A DNA stretch of 64,000 nucleotides. Origin: Sisyra terminalis. Its lineage: Eukaryota > Arthropoda > Insecta > Neuroptera > Sisyridae. The notes beneath the pieces are model-generated. The model searched no databases. It was given only the letters and a program-made list of their open reading frames with translations, and was not told where the DNA came from. This document shows positions 50,523-62,274 of this stretch, piece after piece. Made by a program: the position numbers and the translations under genes. The stretch is taken from NCBI GenBank assembly GCA_958496175.1, contig OY292276.1, positions 53,023,080 to 53,087,079 on the forward strand, read 5' to 3'. Every line of letters starts with the position of its first letter. Position 1 is the first letter of the stretch.

Positions 50523-51012
50523 AATTTTATTGATAAATTAACTTAAAGATACAATGTTAGCTTGTTAATGACAAACACTTATTGAATCATACTTAAATGT
50601 ACATGCCAGTAGGGGTAACATAAGAAAATGACATAATAATTCCCTAACTTTGATATGTCTAAAAACGTCACTTTTCAAACTGCTGTTGATTGCCCTGGAA
50701 AACTCTGGACTCTGTGGGTTAATTTTTCCGAGTAAATTTTAATATTCTTTAATAATAAAATAAAATAAAGCGTACAATTCTTAATATTTAGTTCGTTTTT
50801 AATTTTCGTTTTAAAAAAATACTTGTAACTTAGTGTGGTAAATATTATTAGTCATATTTTTAATTATAATTATTATAACCAATAAATTTATTTATTTACC
50901 TCATGTTTAGTTGTAATCACATGAAAAACATTGTATAAACTGTATTATATTATAAAACTTTTAAGAGAATTAATTTAAAAATATTTTTCATGATATATTT
51001 TCAGAGTACAAA
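50523..51012. promoter_or_regulatory. Shared divergent promoter of SWIM gene and MMS19
   Basis: About 490 bp separate the two start codons, which point away from each other. ATTTTCAG at 50996-51003, just before the MMS19 ATG, is a good splice acceptor, so MMS19 probably has a noncoding first exon inside this interval. No TATA box stands out for either gene, which fits housekeeping promoters. Confidence 0.5.
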
Positions 51013-54000
51013 ATGACTGATAATATAAGCACATCACCATTTGATGAAGAAATAAAGGATAAGTTATTCAATACTGATAATTTAGAGACAGATTTAGAAA
51101 ATGAAATAAATAAATTAGTCAAAGGTAAGATAAAGAAGGGAAACGAAAAAAATCCCAGTTAAAACATTACTTTTCAATTATATTTTAGGATTTTTAAGTC
51201 GTAAATATACCATTGGGAAAATAGTGGAAGATCTTTGTATTTTATTGACCAACACATCCGAAAAAAGTCGTAAACGTGGAACGTGGATTTTAGCACAAAT
51301 TTTAAAACATTCTCCAAAAGATTTATTGAATAATGCTGAATTGGAGTCGATATTTTTGTTCTTGTGTGATCGTTATAAAGATCATCACATGGTTCGTTTG
51401 TACAATAAAATTGTATGGTACAGAAGGCTTTATATGTATAATACTTTTAGGTCATTCCAGCTGTTTTACAAGCTACAGAGTATGTAATCCAAATGAAAAA
51501 TTTGCCAGCTAATTGTATTGGAAATCTATTGAGGAGTTTGTTTGACAATGTTGTATGCCAACAACAAGAACGTGCAGACCGTTTAACTGTCTATAAAATT
51601 TTACATTATTTAATAGTTCATAATGCCAATGGTAATTCAAATAAGTTAATGTCTTACAAAGTCGAGTACGCAAAATTTATTTGATTTAGAGAAAAGATAT
51701 TTCGTTAATTTAGAATCGCGTATTTCTCCTAGACCTAAACAGAGATTCCGCTGTATTATTTTATTATGCTATTATTATTTTATTTATTAATATAAGAATA
51801 GGTTTCTGCTAGATGGTCTATCATAAGGCTGAGTAATTTTCATAAAAAATACAGAGACAGAGCGTCATGGCTAAAAGATCACTTGAAAAATCGTTCTCAT
51901 TAGAAGGGCTTTAGTCCATCTATAGCTGTACAAATTGCTAGGGCGCATCCCTAAGGGATTTATCCCTTAGATCCATGTAAATGTATGCGCAAAATAAATC
52001 TACGCAGTAGTAAATATTTTTAGGTGTTTCTCATGCGAATATTTTTAAGGCAACTAGATACACTGTTACCCAATAAACTAATATGCCAACTCTTTTTCTT
52101 TCTCACTATTGCATATGTTTACAACGCTAATAATTCATTAGAAATCGTACTTCTCTATAAAATATATTTTGAATAAAAAACTGTTTAAATAATACTGCAG
52201 AACTTCAGGTTATTCTACCATCAACATTTATACAATCCGAAATCAATAACTTTTCGTAATCTATGAGAACCTCACAAAAGAAGTCAATGATAATAATAAA
52301 CTTCTTCCCTTGTTTTCCCTACAGCATCCAAAACTATAGAAGTGTCTCAACTTAAATAAACAAACCTATATATTGCATTTATGTTAAACCTTAACCGCGT
52401 ATTACTATTACAATAAAATTCGTCTTCCTAGCACAAATTTTTTGAAATAATTTAAAACATCTTTGATTTAAGGAATAGTAAGTCGACTATTGATATTTAT
52501 TATGATTCATTAATTCATTTTTGTAGAAATGAAGGAGATGGGGCCTGATTTTGTCTATAACTTAATAAGTGCTATAGAAGGAGAAAGAGACCCACGAAAT
52601 CTATTACACATTTTTGAATGGCTACCGATATTTTACAGCACCATGGATTTGTACCATTTAGCCGAAGATGCTTTTGAAATAGTTGCTTGCTATTTTCCAA
52701 TTGATTTTCAACCAGCTTCCCATCAAGCAAATGTATAAAATATATTTATCTGATTGAAATTTCTTAAAATATTTCATTTTCAGGAGGTAACAAGAGAAAT
52801 TTTAGCCGCAAAATTGGCACCATGTCTCTATGCGAATGCCAAGTTCGCTGAATTTTGCTTGCCATTACTTTTAGAAAAGTTGGAATCTAGTCTAAAACCT
52901 GCAATTTTAGATTCGTTAGATGTTTTAGTGAGTATTTAACAGTTGTAAACTATAAATGTTGGCTTTGTTATATTTACATTAACTTGTTATATTGTAATTT
53001 TGTGTTTAAGATATTCTCTTGCAGTAAATTTACTCCTCATGCTTATGAACCACATCTAACACCAATTTGGGTAATATTAAAGAAATTAATTTACTCTAAT
53101 GATGAAGTTATATCAATGCGGGCAGGAGAAGCCTTGACAACATTGTTGGCACACGTATCAATATCAGAAAATAATATTACAGAAAACATAATAAGTGCAA
53201 TTGACAATACTTTAAAATCATCTCTTCAAATAAGCAATAATAAGTTTTTACCAGCGACAAAAATACTTTTAGCAATCGCTAAAGTAAATAAAGAATTTTG
53301 TTCTCATATTGTAAGAATGCATGTTCCAATGTTATTTAACCAATGTCATTTAACAAATGATTTTGATAAATCTATAACTCTTTTGGAAATTCTTTACAAT
53401 ATGGCATTTATATTTGCAACGCTATTTAAACATTTAGATTCTTCTGTATTGGCTGAAGTTCCATTTTTGTTATTAAAAAGTATTAAAAACGATAATCCAA
53501 AAATGCGATCAAGCACTTTGAAAGGTTTTACAAAATTGGCACCTGTTATGCCAGAAATTTTAAAACGGGATGTTTTAAATATATTATCAAATGTGACGAT
53601 AGTCGAAAATTGTTCATCTGTTCGTAAAATATTAAACGAATGTTTACAAGAATATGCCAAGCTATATCCAAAAGATGTTATTGATGTAATCGTTAATGAC
53701 GAAAAGTTTGAATCCACTGATAAAGATACATTATGCAAGTTCCTTGATGGATTGGTATCAATTGCGAAAGTAAAAGCTTGCTGCACTGAAATACTACAAA
53801 AAATGCAAACGAAAATATTTTCACTGTCTGAAAATTCAACAATTTATTTGAAGTACTATAGCGAAATCAGCAAAATGTTGGTAAATACCACAACAATGAA
53901 CGCCTGTTTTCTTGATGCCAATTGTGTTCCTCATTTTGTTGAAAATGGAGTGGAATATCTAAAAAATGCTACAAGTATTGATAATGAAACATTAAATATG

Positions 54001-55372
54001 TTTACACAAACTTTGAGAAGTTTAATAAAATGTGTTGAGGACACAACGGAAATCAATAACCATGTTGAATATATTTTGAATCAAAATCATGCGGATGACA
54101 ATAAAAACGATGAAAGGGTGGTGATTTTGTTATTTGATGGAATTTTAACAAATTTTCCAAGGGAAGCAAATTTGGTTCAACGAAAAAATATTTTAAATAT
54201 TCTTGTTAAAGTTGCATTTCAAAATACTGACAAATACTTGAATTGTATCGTATCACAACTAATTGCAAATTTAATTAATAAATGGAATGATGGTAAGACT
54301 TGTTGAAAAATACAATTCTGGAGAACTGCTTAATACGTATTCATATTTTCTAGAAAATGAATTGAATGATATATTGAACGAAATCGAAATTAAAATTTTT
54401 GCAGAATTGAATAAGACAGATAATAAGGCCAGTGAATTGATAATTTGTTTATTTACATGGATTACAAAATCGTTATTAATGAGAGGTCACATCAAGTCGG
54501 TCGAGTATTCTGAAAAAGTAAATTACAATAAATTCTAAGAATGAATATATTAAAATATAAACTTGTTTTTCCGTTTTAGATGGTTGATTTACTCTTTCAA
54601 TATCCATCGGTGGCTGATGCATTTGAAATTGTGATGAACAATGAATGTATTTCTCTTAATGAAAAAAACGGTTGTGTCGTTCGGTAAATCAATGCATAAA
54701 TAATATTTTTCAATATAACTACTTTACTTAATTTTTTAGTCCTCTTTATTGCCAAAAATTTTTTACAATAATCACCAAGAAACTTTTTGCCAAAAAAGAT
54801 GAAATCAATTCCATTACTTTCCTACAATCTCTCATCAGTTTGTTAGTTAATGCTCCAACTTCGCTAATTCAATTGCATTTCCAAAAGGTATACCAAGTGA
54901 TTTACCGAACTATGAACCAATTAAGTAATCAACACTTCTATTTTTTTAGTTATATGTTTACATTTTGGACAGTTTACAATCAAATAACACATATATTTTG
55001 TTACGAATGTTACCAAAATTGCAAGAAATAATTCATTCTTCAACCGAGATGGTAAATTTATCTGTTGGAGATATCTTACCAATTTTGATAAATTTAACTA
55101 AATATTCGGACTCGATGGTAACAATTGGCACTGTGTAGGGATTTACAATCGTTTAATTTAATTTGGTATTACAGAAAGTGCGGATAAGTGCCTTAAATTG
55201 TTTAGAAGAAATTACTCAACAATATTCGGTGTACTTGCTTTTGCCGTTCCAACAAAAAGTAATTTATGGATTACTGCCATGTTTAGATGATAAAAAACGT
55301 TTAGTTCGACAAGCTGCTGTGAAAACACGTTGTGCTTGGATATTGTTGGGTTCTGATACGGATGCTACATAG
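51013..55372 (+). CDS. MMS19: MMS19, cytosolic iron-sulfur assembly HEAT-repeat protein
   Basis: MMS19 acts in the CIA targeting complex (with CIAO1 and FAM96B/CIAO2B), handing Fe-S clusters to DNA polymerases, helicases such as XPD, and primase. Eleven exons join in phase: 51013-51124, 51189-51391, 51451-51631, 52527-52732, 52784-52927, 53011-54292, 54354-54517, 54580-54683, 54740-54887, 54950-55117 and 55175-55372, giving 969 aa (human about 1030). Family signatures are GEKDPRNLL-like GERDPRNLLHIFEW and CYFPIDF in the N-terminal domain, and KVRISALNCL with LDDKKRLVRQAAV in the last HEAT repeats. The protein is helical repeats throughout. Intron 6 (54293-54353) is hidden by overlapping open frames and must be spliced to keep frame. 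Exon 2 uses a weak donor (GTTCGT). The N-terminus is acidic and poorly conserved. Confidence 0.95.
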
Positions 55373-55904
55373 TTATCACACTGTAAAATTTCATATTTTT
55401 TGTTTATTTTTTAAAAATTATATTGTTTAATAAAATAATTTAAAAATCAACTTTGGGTTTTTTTATTTGCATTTTATTGCAGAATCGATGAATACAAGTT
55501 ACATATTTAATTTGTCTGAATCTGTGAATCTAAAAAAGGATGATCAAAACTATCAAATCCCCCGTCCCCTTATTCGCCCATCGTCTCATGGGAACTTCTT
55601 CTCTAATACAAATTTTGATCAAATTTTCTGTAAAAAATTGGGAAATAAAATCAAAAATGTTATGATATTTCACTCTGTATGATAATTCATTCTATACATC
55701 ATATGCTTAATAAGGACGACGTCTACGTCTTTGCCAATTTAAATGCGAATTATGAATAAATTAAAAGTTCCCTGATTTTTTTTTCAAGTTCCCCGGCGTA
55801 ATGAAATTCCCCGACACATTGACTTTCCAAATTTCCTTGATTTTCGGACACCCTACGACCCCCTAAAGTCAGTGGATTTCGAAAACATTCCAATCATTAT
55901 GCTT
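55373..55904. other. Intergenic DNA after MMS19 with degenerate TTCCCTGA-type repeats
   Basis: AATAAA near 55431 could end MMS19. Between about 55768 and 55860 motifs such as TTCCCTGATTTTT, TTCCCCGGCG, TTCCCCGACA and TTTCCTTGATTTTCGGACACCC recur, a degenerate pattern familiar from transposon tails. The open frame at 55467-55682 has no recognisable domain. Confidence 0.45.
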
Positions 55905-56940
55905 AGTGGCGGATTTCAGTCTGAAGATCCCTAGGCCTCATTCAACATTTCACCTTTTTTGCTCCTTAGCAAGTACGTTATCAATGTAAGACATCAAATT
56001 TTCAAATTAAATACTTAAGTCAACTTAAATTATGAATTAATTCCTATTAGTTTTTACAAAACTTATGAATTAACATATAATTTTTTAAATATAAATTATT
56101 AATTCCAATATTTTTTTTTAAAGTTAAATATAACTCACAGCTTTTATCCAGCAACTTTACTTAAGCTTAAGTTCCTCTCCCTAGCTTTGGTTTACGCAAA
56201 AATGGCAATTATATCATCCTAATCGATTTTTTGCACTAATTAAGCTTCAATAGATAATACAGCGAGGGCATTATTAAGACTATCTTGGTTAATACTTGCA
56301 CGTTAATAGATTTTCATCCTTTCCAAAGTAGAAAAAGATCTTTCTCTTCAACAATTTGTCATTTAGACTTAAAAAATGTCAACATTAGAGTACACATCTC
56401 TAAGATTCCGTGAATGCAAAGTAGTCCATATATTTTGTAAGAAGCGGATATCTTTACTATTTTGTAATGAATTTTAAGCTGTTTGTGAATATATTCATCT
56501 ATTAAGGTCTCTTCTTCATTATCTGGAAACTGTAATGTTTTTGATAAATTTAACGTATTTCAACTACTAGGACTCGCATAGGACTTTAGATGCTCTAACA
56601 AAAATGGATCGAGTTCGGCAAGAAGTTCCACGGTTCCTATCAAAATTACCCTTATAAGAATCTTCAATTTTTTTCTGAATATCCTAAAAATGGCAGTCCT
56701 CTATTTACCAGTGCTTTAACCATTGAAGAATATGATGAAATAAATTTGAATGTAAATTCAATAAAATAAGAATTTTATATACTTTATTGAAGATGCTCTA
56801 TACATTCATAGCAAAACTAGCTCAAATCAATTTTTAAATTGAAATTGTACATATATTATTTCGCCTTTGAAATATTGGTACTTTGAAAATTTTACCGCCC
56901 CTAAAATCGTACCGCCTCAGGCCCGGGTCTAGGCTTAAAT
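55905..56940 (-). mobile_element. Internally deleted hAT transposon relic A
   Basis: On the minus strand the element starts with TTTAAGCCTAGACCCGGGCC and ends with AAATCCGCCACT. Broken coding remnants, with stops and frameshifts, resemble the ZMYM1/TTF-type hAT transposase: a segment near 56730-56560 like the RGLPFxGxSE...EFDPFLxEHLKSY region, then one near 56360-56200 like the C-terminal dimerisation domain (ERSFSTLERMKIY, SINQDSLNNALAVLSIE). The central part of the transposase is missing. Its partner at 62275-63205 is alignable end to end. It cannot encode a working transposase. Confidence 0.78.
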
Positions 56941-58155
56941 TCTTTATTGATTATGCTTAAATATAATCTTTATCCCAGAGCGAAAATGTTTTCTTCGTAT
57001 AGGAATTCGGAGAATAATATTTAAAAACAATCTTATGTTTTGTCTATGCATTTTTTTAATTTGCAAAACTGCCCAATTTCCGCATATTTTTTTTAAATTT
57101 AATTTAATTTAATTTTCCTGGTATAAAAATTCTAAAGAGGTGCATTTGCGCCTATGCTTAGAACCAGTACATTGAAATATTACGTACTTTCGAGTATACA
57201 AACATAAATATACATATGCTGCATAAACAATTATTTTTAAACGTATTTGGACATTGTTATTGATTAGTCTTTAGTTTTTAAGTCTCTTATACGCTACTAC
57301 CTGTGATTACATTAGTGTAAAATAAAAAAGTAATTACCCAAGAAATGTGATCCCGAACCTAATAAATAAATTTTATAAAAATGCAATTTGTTTAAAACAA
57401 AATTTACTTTATTGATTTCACCGGATGAATTTATTACAATTTTAATTAATTGTATTATACAATCACGTAAAATCAGGTACGTGTTTCTGTAGAGTTAACC
57501 AAATCGTCTCAATTTTAATATACGTACGTAATAATGATCAAAGTAATAATAAAATAGTTGTTAATTTTTGCTCCAGTTGAATATTTGATTTTCATATAAC
57601 AGAACAAAATATTAATCTAAATGAAAACTCTTAAAAAATTTCCTGAAAAAAAAGCTTTATAATAATTAGGTTTAAATTTGAATTTGTAAGCGGTCATTGC
57701 GCAATGTACATAAAGCAAACATTGTGCGCATAAAATATTCGGTAAAGTTCGTTAGTTCCCTAAAACGGAACGGCTAGCCGAGAAGTGTCGGAATGTGAGC
57801 GGTTAAGTTGATTATACTTAAACAAATAAAAAAACCGGCTTTATTATTTTAAAATCATTGTAAAAAATGATGATTTATTAATTATAACATGAACGGTTTT
57901 TAAAATTAATAGTATTGAAGTGTATAATAGAATTTATTCATTAATTTTCTTGCAAAAGAGCACCTGTGTTTAGGCCACCTGTTGCGTTGTTTTACTTGCT
58001 TTGTGTTTGGTAGTTCTTCACAAGATTTTTAACAACTTCCACTTTTCACAATGGAGCTTGGAACTAATAGGGCTTTATCCAAGTATGTTCGATTGTATTG
58101 ATAGATCTTTTGCAAATTATACAATACGTTCATTACTAATTCATTGCATTTACAG
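56941..58155. other. Upstream region of p53
   Basis: AT-rich, no coding sequence recognised. GCATTTACAG ending at 58155, two bases before the p53 ATG, is a good splice acceptor. This implies a noncoding 5' exon somewhere in this interval; its position is not determinable by eye. Confidence 0.45.
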
Positions 58156-58156
58156 C

Positions 58157-60269
58157 ATGTCGGAGTCATTACTGGATATAGACACAAATAGTTTACGATT
58201 ATTAATGGAAGACTTTAAAAATGAGTATGTATTTTAAAAAATTTATTTCTAAAATACATTGTATTTTAGTTCGAAATTCTGGAAATGATATAATTAATGT
58301 TATTGATTACTTTTAGGCATCTTGATTTGCAAAATTTTGTGCCTTCAGAAACTGAGGTAAGGGGTTCAAGTAATATAACATTAGCATAGAAATAATATTT
58401 TGTACTTTATGTACAATTATTTCAAAACTTAAAGATAGTTAACAGGATTTTTATGTAATTAAATTTATATCTGAAAAAGTGAACAATTATTATTTTTTTT
58501 TTTTACGCGGAATTGAAAAAATATATTGCATCAGATTTTTTCACACATCTTTCATTTTTTTATCATAATATAGAATAATTAAATTTCAAATTTTGTTTGT
58601 TAATATTTTTCAAATTCAACAATACTGTTTTTGTTTAGTCTTGCCGGAAAATTGAACCTTTAAGTTACTAGAATTACATAAGAACCATTTTGAATAGAAT
58701 CTATACCCTAATTTGTTTTTTTAATGTCTAGATTTATCAACTCGATGGTACTCATAATGAAGCCATTGAAGCCGGTATTGATCACTACCTGGACATAAAT
58801 CCACCAACAAGAAATCATTATGAAACAACGAATAACATGACTGCATTAGATCCAGTTCAATCACATTTTCCTTCTAATTCCATTCCAAGTAATGAAGAGT
58901 TTGGTGGTCAATATAATTTTGAAATCAAGCTAAATACAAGTCATACATCAAAGCTTACATGGGTGGTAATTAAATCTTAATAATTTTTATAGATCAGGAA
59001 GTTAAAAGTACTAAAAACTTCTTCTTTTCAGTATTCTTCTTTATTAAATAAAGCTTTTATTACAATGGGGAGTGTTTTACCAGTTGATGTCAAATGTAGT
59101 CCACCGATTTCAGGATTATTTCTTCGAGCTACCCCTTTATTTGCCTGTCCAGAATATTCACAAGAACCAGTCGTTCGATGTTTAAACCATGCTCTGGGGA
59201 CTGATATAACAAATAAGGGTAAACGCTATTTGAAAATTTAATGTTCTATTTTAATTTATGTTTACTGATAATATGGACTCAAGTAATATTTTGGAATTTC
59301 TGTAAAAACAATGTTCAACTTGAGTAAAACGATGATGGAAAGACCAAAGAATTTTTAACGCTGTAGTTCAATACTTTCAATATTTAAGTGCGATTGGGAG
59401 AAGTTGATATTTAATATTAGACGGCACTATATGTCAGCATTCATGGTTGTCTTATTTTCAATATTTCCCTGTGCATATACACAACGTAGAGAACAACTCT
59501 TGAAGTTTAAATTTTAATGTATGTTTTTATCAATTCTAGATGTGCATGAATCCATCCACAAGCATGTTATGCGATGCAATAATCAACTAGCAAACTATGT
59601 TAATCAAAATAATCGATTAAGTGTAATAATACCGTTAGAGAAGCCCCAGGCTGGAACTGATTCCGTACGGGTTACATTCAAATTTATGTGTAAGAATTCT
59701 TGTCCTTCTGGAATGAACAGAAGGCCCTTGGAAATAATTTACACATTGGAAACAATAGAGTAAAACACTTATAACAGTTTCATTGAAAAACATTTCACCT
59801 ATTTATTTTTAGTGGAGAAATCTTAGGCCGACAAAAACACGGCTTACGGATTTGTAGCTGTCCCAAACGAGACAAAGAAAAAGAGGAAGAAGAGTACATT
59901 AACGGCTCGAAAAAGCGTCGAAAGAAACCTGCCAAAGTACTGCCGAAAAAAATTTGCAAAGAAGAACCATTAGATGATACGCTTTATGAACTTTCGGTAT
60001 GTTATTTAAATAAAATATTTATCAGTTCCGTTTTTTTTCAATTTTTCTTTTAACAGATCAAAATAAAAGGCCGAAATAACGCAATTGATGTACTTAAATT
60101 GGCGTTTAATGTAATGGCTGGTGATGGATTTCGTCATAATTCATTGCCCTTGTATCAAGATTGCATGAATGATATTGCAACTCAAATAAGTATGTGTAAA
60201 ACGGGAAACTAGTTATTTTTATTTATTTGCTCATTTTTTGCAGGTGAACTTAAAGGGAACAGAACGTGA
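58157..60269 (+). CDS. p53: Tumour suppressor p53 family protein
   Basis: Sequence-specific transcription factor of DNA-damage and stress responses. Eight exons join in phase: 58157-58224, 58317-58356, 58732-58965, 59032-59218, 59540-59759, 59813-59996, 60057-60189 and 60244-60269, giving 363 aa. A short acidic N-terminus holds LRLLMEDF, a candidate activation motif. The DNA-binding domain runs from about residue 100 to 272. It starts LTWVYSSLLNK, keeps zinc ligands C164, H167, C227 and C231, and keeps MNRRP (R237, like human R248), LRICSCPKRD (R262 and R269, like R273 and R280). A basic patch KKRRKK at 283-288 is the likely nuclear signal. Residues 312-335 (IKIKGRNNAIDVLKLAF) correspond to the tetramerisation strand and helix. 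All family-critical residues seen are intact. The start is set by a splice acceptor two bases upstream. Confidence 0.97.
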
Positions 60270-61420
60270 TAAAATTTAACTTTAATCATACTTGCATTTT
60301 AAGTAATTTACTCGTGGAATGAGAAATTGATAATATTAACATATAACCGTACTATTTCGTTTATTTCAATTGTTATTTCTACACTTTTTTAATATTATCT
60401 ATTTTACGTACAAATAAAACTAGTTAAATAAGATTAAATACAATTTTTGCATGTCTTTTACAAATAAAGTTATATACATTGTCGAAAATGACTGCTTTTT
60501 TATTATTTAATAGGAGTAATTGTTATGTTTATGTACCTTTTAATACAGTTATGAATAAAATCATTTAAAAAGAATATATTGTTTTATTTTGTGCAACAAT
60601 ATACTTTATAAAACTTTAATAACTATTTATCAAAAACTAAAGAGAAATCACCCTAACGCAATGTTCAAATAATGTTACATTACCAGGCAACCTTCATAAG
60701 TCGCTAAAAAATAAGTATGGATTCTTTTTTCCCTGGAATTCGATAATTGAATAGAACTAAATACCATATGCTGCAAAACCAAACGCAAAGTATGTATCAT
60801 GACTAAAAAAATGTCCAGAATTACAATGTTGGCTAGGAACTGCTTTAGCCTTAGTCCACTAATGAATAAGATTCCTTGATAATCAAAATAAATACGTATT
60901 TGAGGCAATTATTTAAAAATATGTTTCGAAAATTCAAGTTCAATTTCTTATGTTTATCTTCATTTTTATTTTAATTTTTAGTGAATTAGCTACATTATGT
61001 AGGTACAATATATAAAATAACAGGCTGTTTGCCTCGTTTACATATTTTAATTTTTAACCGGATTTCTGAATAAATATTCGTTTTGAAATGTAAAATATTC
61101 ATTATTGAAACGTATACATTCTAAGAATGTTAAACGTGTGTAATCTTAAATTACTTGAATTCAGGGTTGTACTATTCAAGGAAATAAAGGGTTTGAATTG
61201 ATATTTTTCTCATATTAGTTCCAATTTTACAACTTCTGTATCCTATTGGTTATTTCATATTCAAAGCTGGATATATTTTTAGATTAGTTTTGTATCTACA
61301 GAGGTTTCTATCGAGATGAGCTTTTTATAGTTTATCTAGAAAATGTACGGTTGAAATCGCAACTTATTTGAATTAATTCCAGTGGATAGTTTTTAATATT
61401 AGTTTCTTTAAATCGGTATC
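60270..61420. other. p53 3' region and intergenic DNA
   Basis: AATAAA at 60413-60418 and again near 60464 are candidate p53 polyadenylation signals. The open frame at 60675-60908 on the minus strand has no domain or splice context that I recognise. The rest is AT-rich with no feature. Confidence 0.45.
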
Positions 61421-61460
61421 TATAAAAGTAGAGGAGAGGAATGCATTTTAAATCAGTACA
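61421..61460 (+). promoter_or_regulatory. ACP core promoter: TATA box and initiator
   Basis: TATAAAAG (61421-61428) is followed by an arthropod-type initiator TCAGT (61453-61457), placing transcription start near 61455 and a 5' UTR of about 50 bases before the ATG at 61506. The TATA-to-start spacing of 34 is slightly longer than usual. TATA-driven promoters are common in peptide hormone genes. Confidence 0.55.
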
Positions 61461-61505
61461 CCAACGTTGTGCATTGTGAAACGTTGCTCTTAAAATCCTT
61501 GAAAA

Positions 61506-61911
61506 ATGAGTTCTTTAATGTAAATATAGATATTAGTTATTGATTATTTTTGAAACTAAAATTTATTATTTTTGTTTTTAGAAATTATTTACTTAAAACT
61601 ATCGTTATTGTATGCATTTTAAGTCGTCTTTCCAATGCTCAAGTTACATTCACTAGAGATTGGACAATGGGGAAAAGAAGTTTTAATTTATCCCCAAAAG
61701 ATGAAATTGAACACGACCAATGTAAATACATTTGGGTAAGATAAAAATTAATACTCATATATTTGTTTTGTTCACACTAAGGATTTATTTTATTCTTAAT
61801 TTAATGTATTTATAATATTTTTTACTGTTCCAGAAAATTTATAATGATTATTGTAATCATAAGACTGTAATTGATTATCCTAAGAAGTACAGCACTTTTG
61901 AAAATTTCTAA
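61506..61911 (+). CDS. ACP: ACP neuropeptide precursor (adipokinetic hormone/corazonin-related peptide)
   Basis: Prepropeptide of an insect neurohormone in the GnRH/AKH superfamily, released by neurosecretory cells. Three exons join in phase: 61506-61519, 61582-61735 and 61834-61911, giving 81 aa. Residues 1-24 form a signal peptide with a hydrophobic core (TIVIVCIL) and cleavage after SNA. The mature peptide QVTFTRDWTM (25-34) is followed directly by GKR, so it should become pyroglutamyl and C-terminally amidated. The known ACP core is QVTFSRDW; here position 5 is Thr, and the final pair is Thr-Met. The C-terminal peptide (38-81) has two cysteines, C52 and C63, as ACP and AKH precursors do. 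AKH would end in a W-G arrangement after eight residues and corazonin starts QTFQYS, so ACP is the best fit. The first exon is tiny and depends on the donor GTAAAT at 61520. Confidence 0.9.
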
Positions 61912-62274
61912 TTGTATTTTTTTTTTCCTGAAATGTATTAAACTAACTAAAGTCAATAAAAATATGCTATAAATATTTCAGTTGTATTACCTACATATTG
62001 ATTTTTTGATTTTTCTTTTCAGGGATTGATTAAGTTGAATGACTAAGTCAATTAACTAACGTTACTTATCGCTTGATAAGTCAAGCGATTTGTCTAGAAG
62101 TATCAATGAGTATCAATATGGATTTGGAAAGCAAAGGGAATTTCTTGGGACCAATGGACTTGCCAAAAAGATGGGAATTTTTTTATTTTTTCATTGTTTT
62201 TTTTAATAAGTATTTCGATTGGAAAAGATAAAGATATCGTCGTAAATAAGCATATTATGTGATGAGCAGTTATG
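61912..62274. other. ACP 3' flank
   Basis: CAATAAAAAT near 61955 offers an AATAAA for ACP polyadenylation. Nothing else recognised before the hAT relic. Confidence 0.45.

Noticed and set aside
53394..53786. 130-aa minus-strand open frame
   Set aside because: It is antisense to the large MMS19 exon, whose coding frame is supported by family similarity.
58001..58156. N-terminal extension of p53 using the in-frame ATG at 58085
   Set aside because: A good splice acceptor ends two bases before the ATG at 58157, so the upstream frame is probably intronic. RNA data could overturn this.
61550..61581. Start of the ACP precursor upstream in the same frame
   Set aside because: That segment lies before a clear acceptor (TTTTTAG). 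Joining the small exon at 61506-61519 gives a proper signal peptide.
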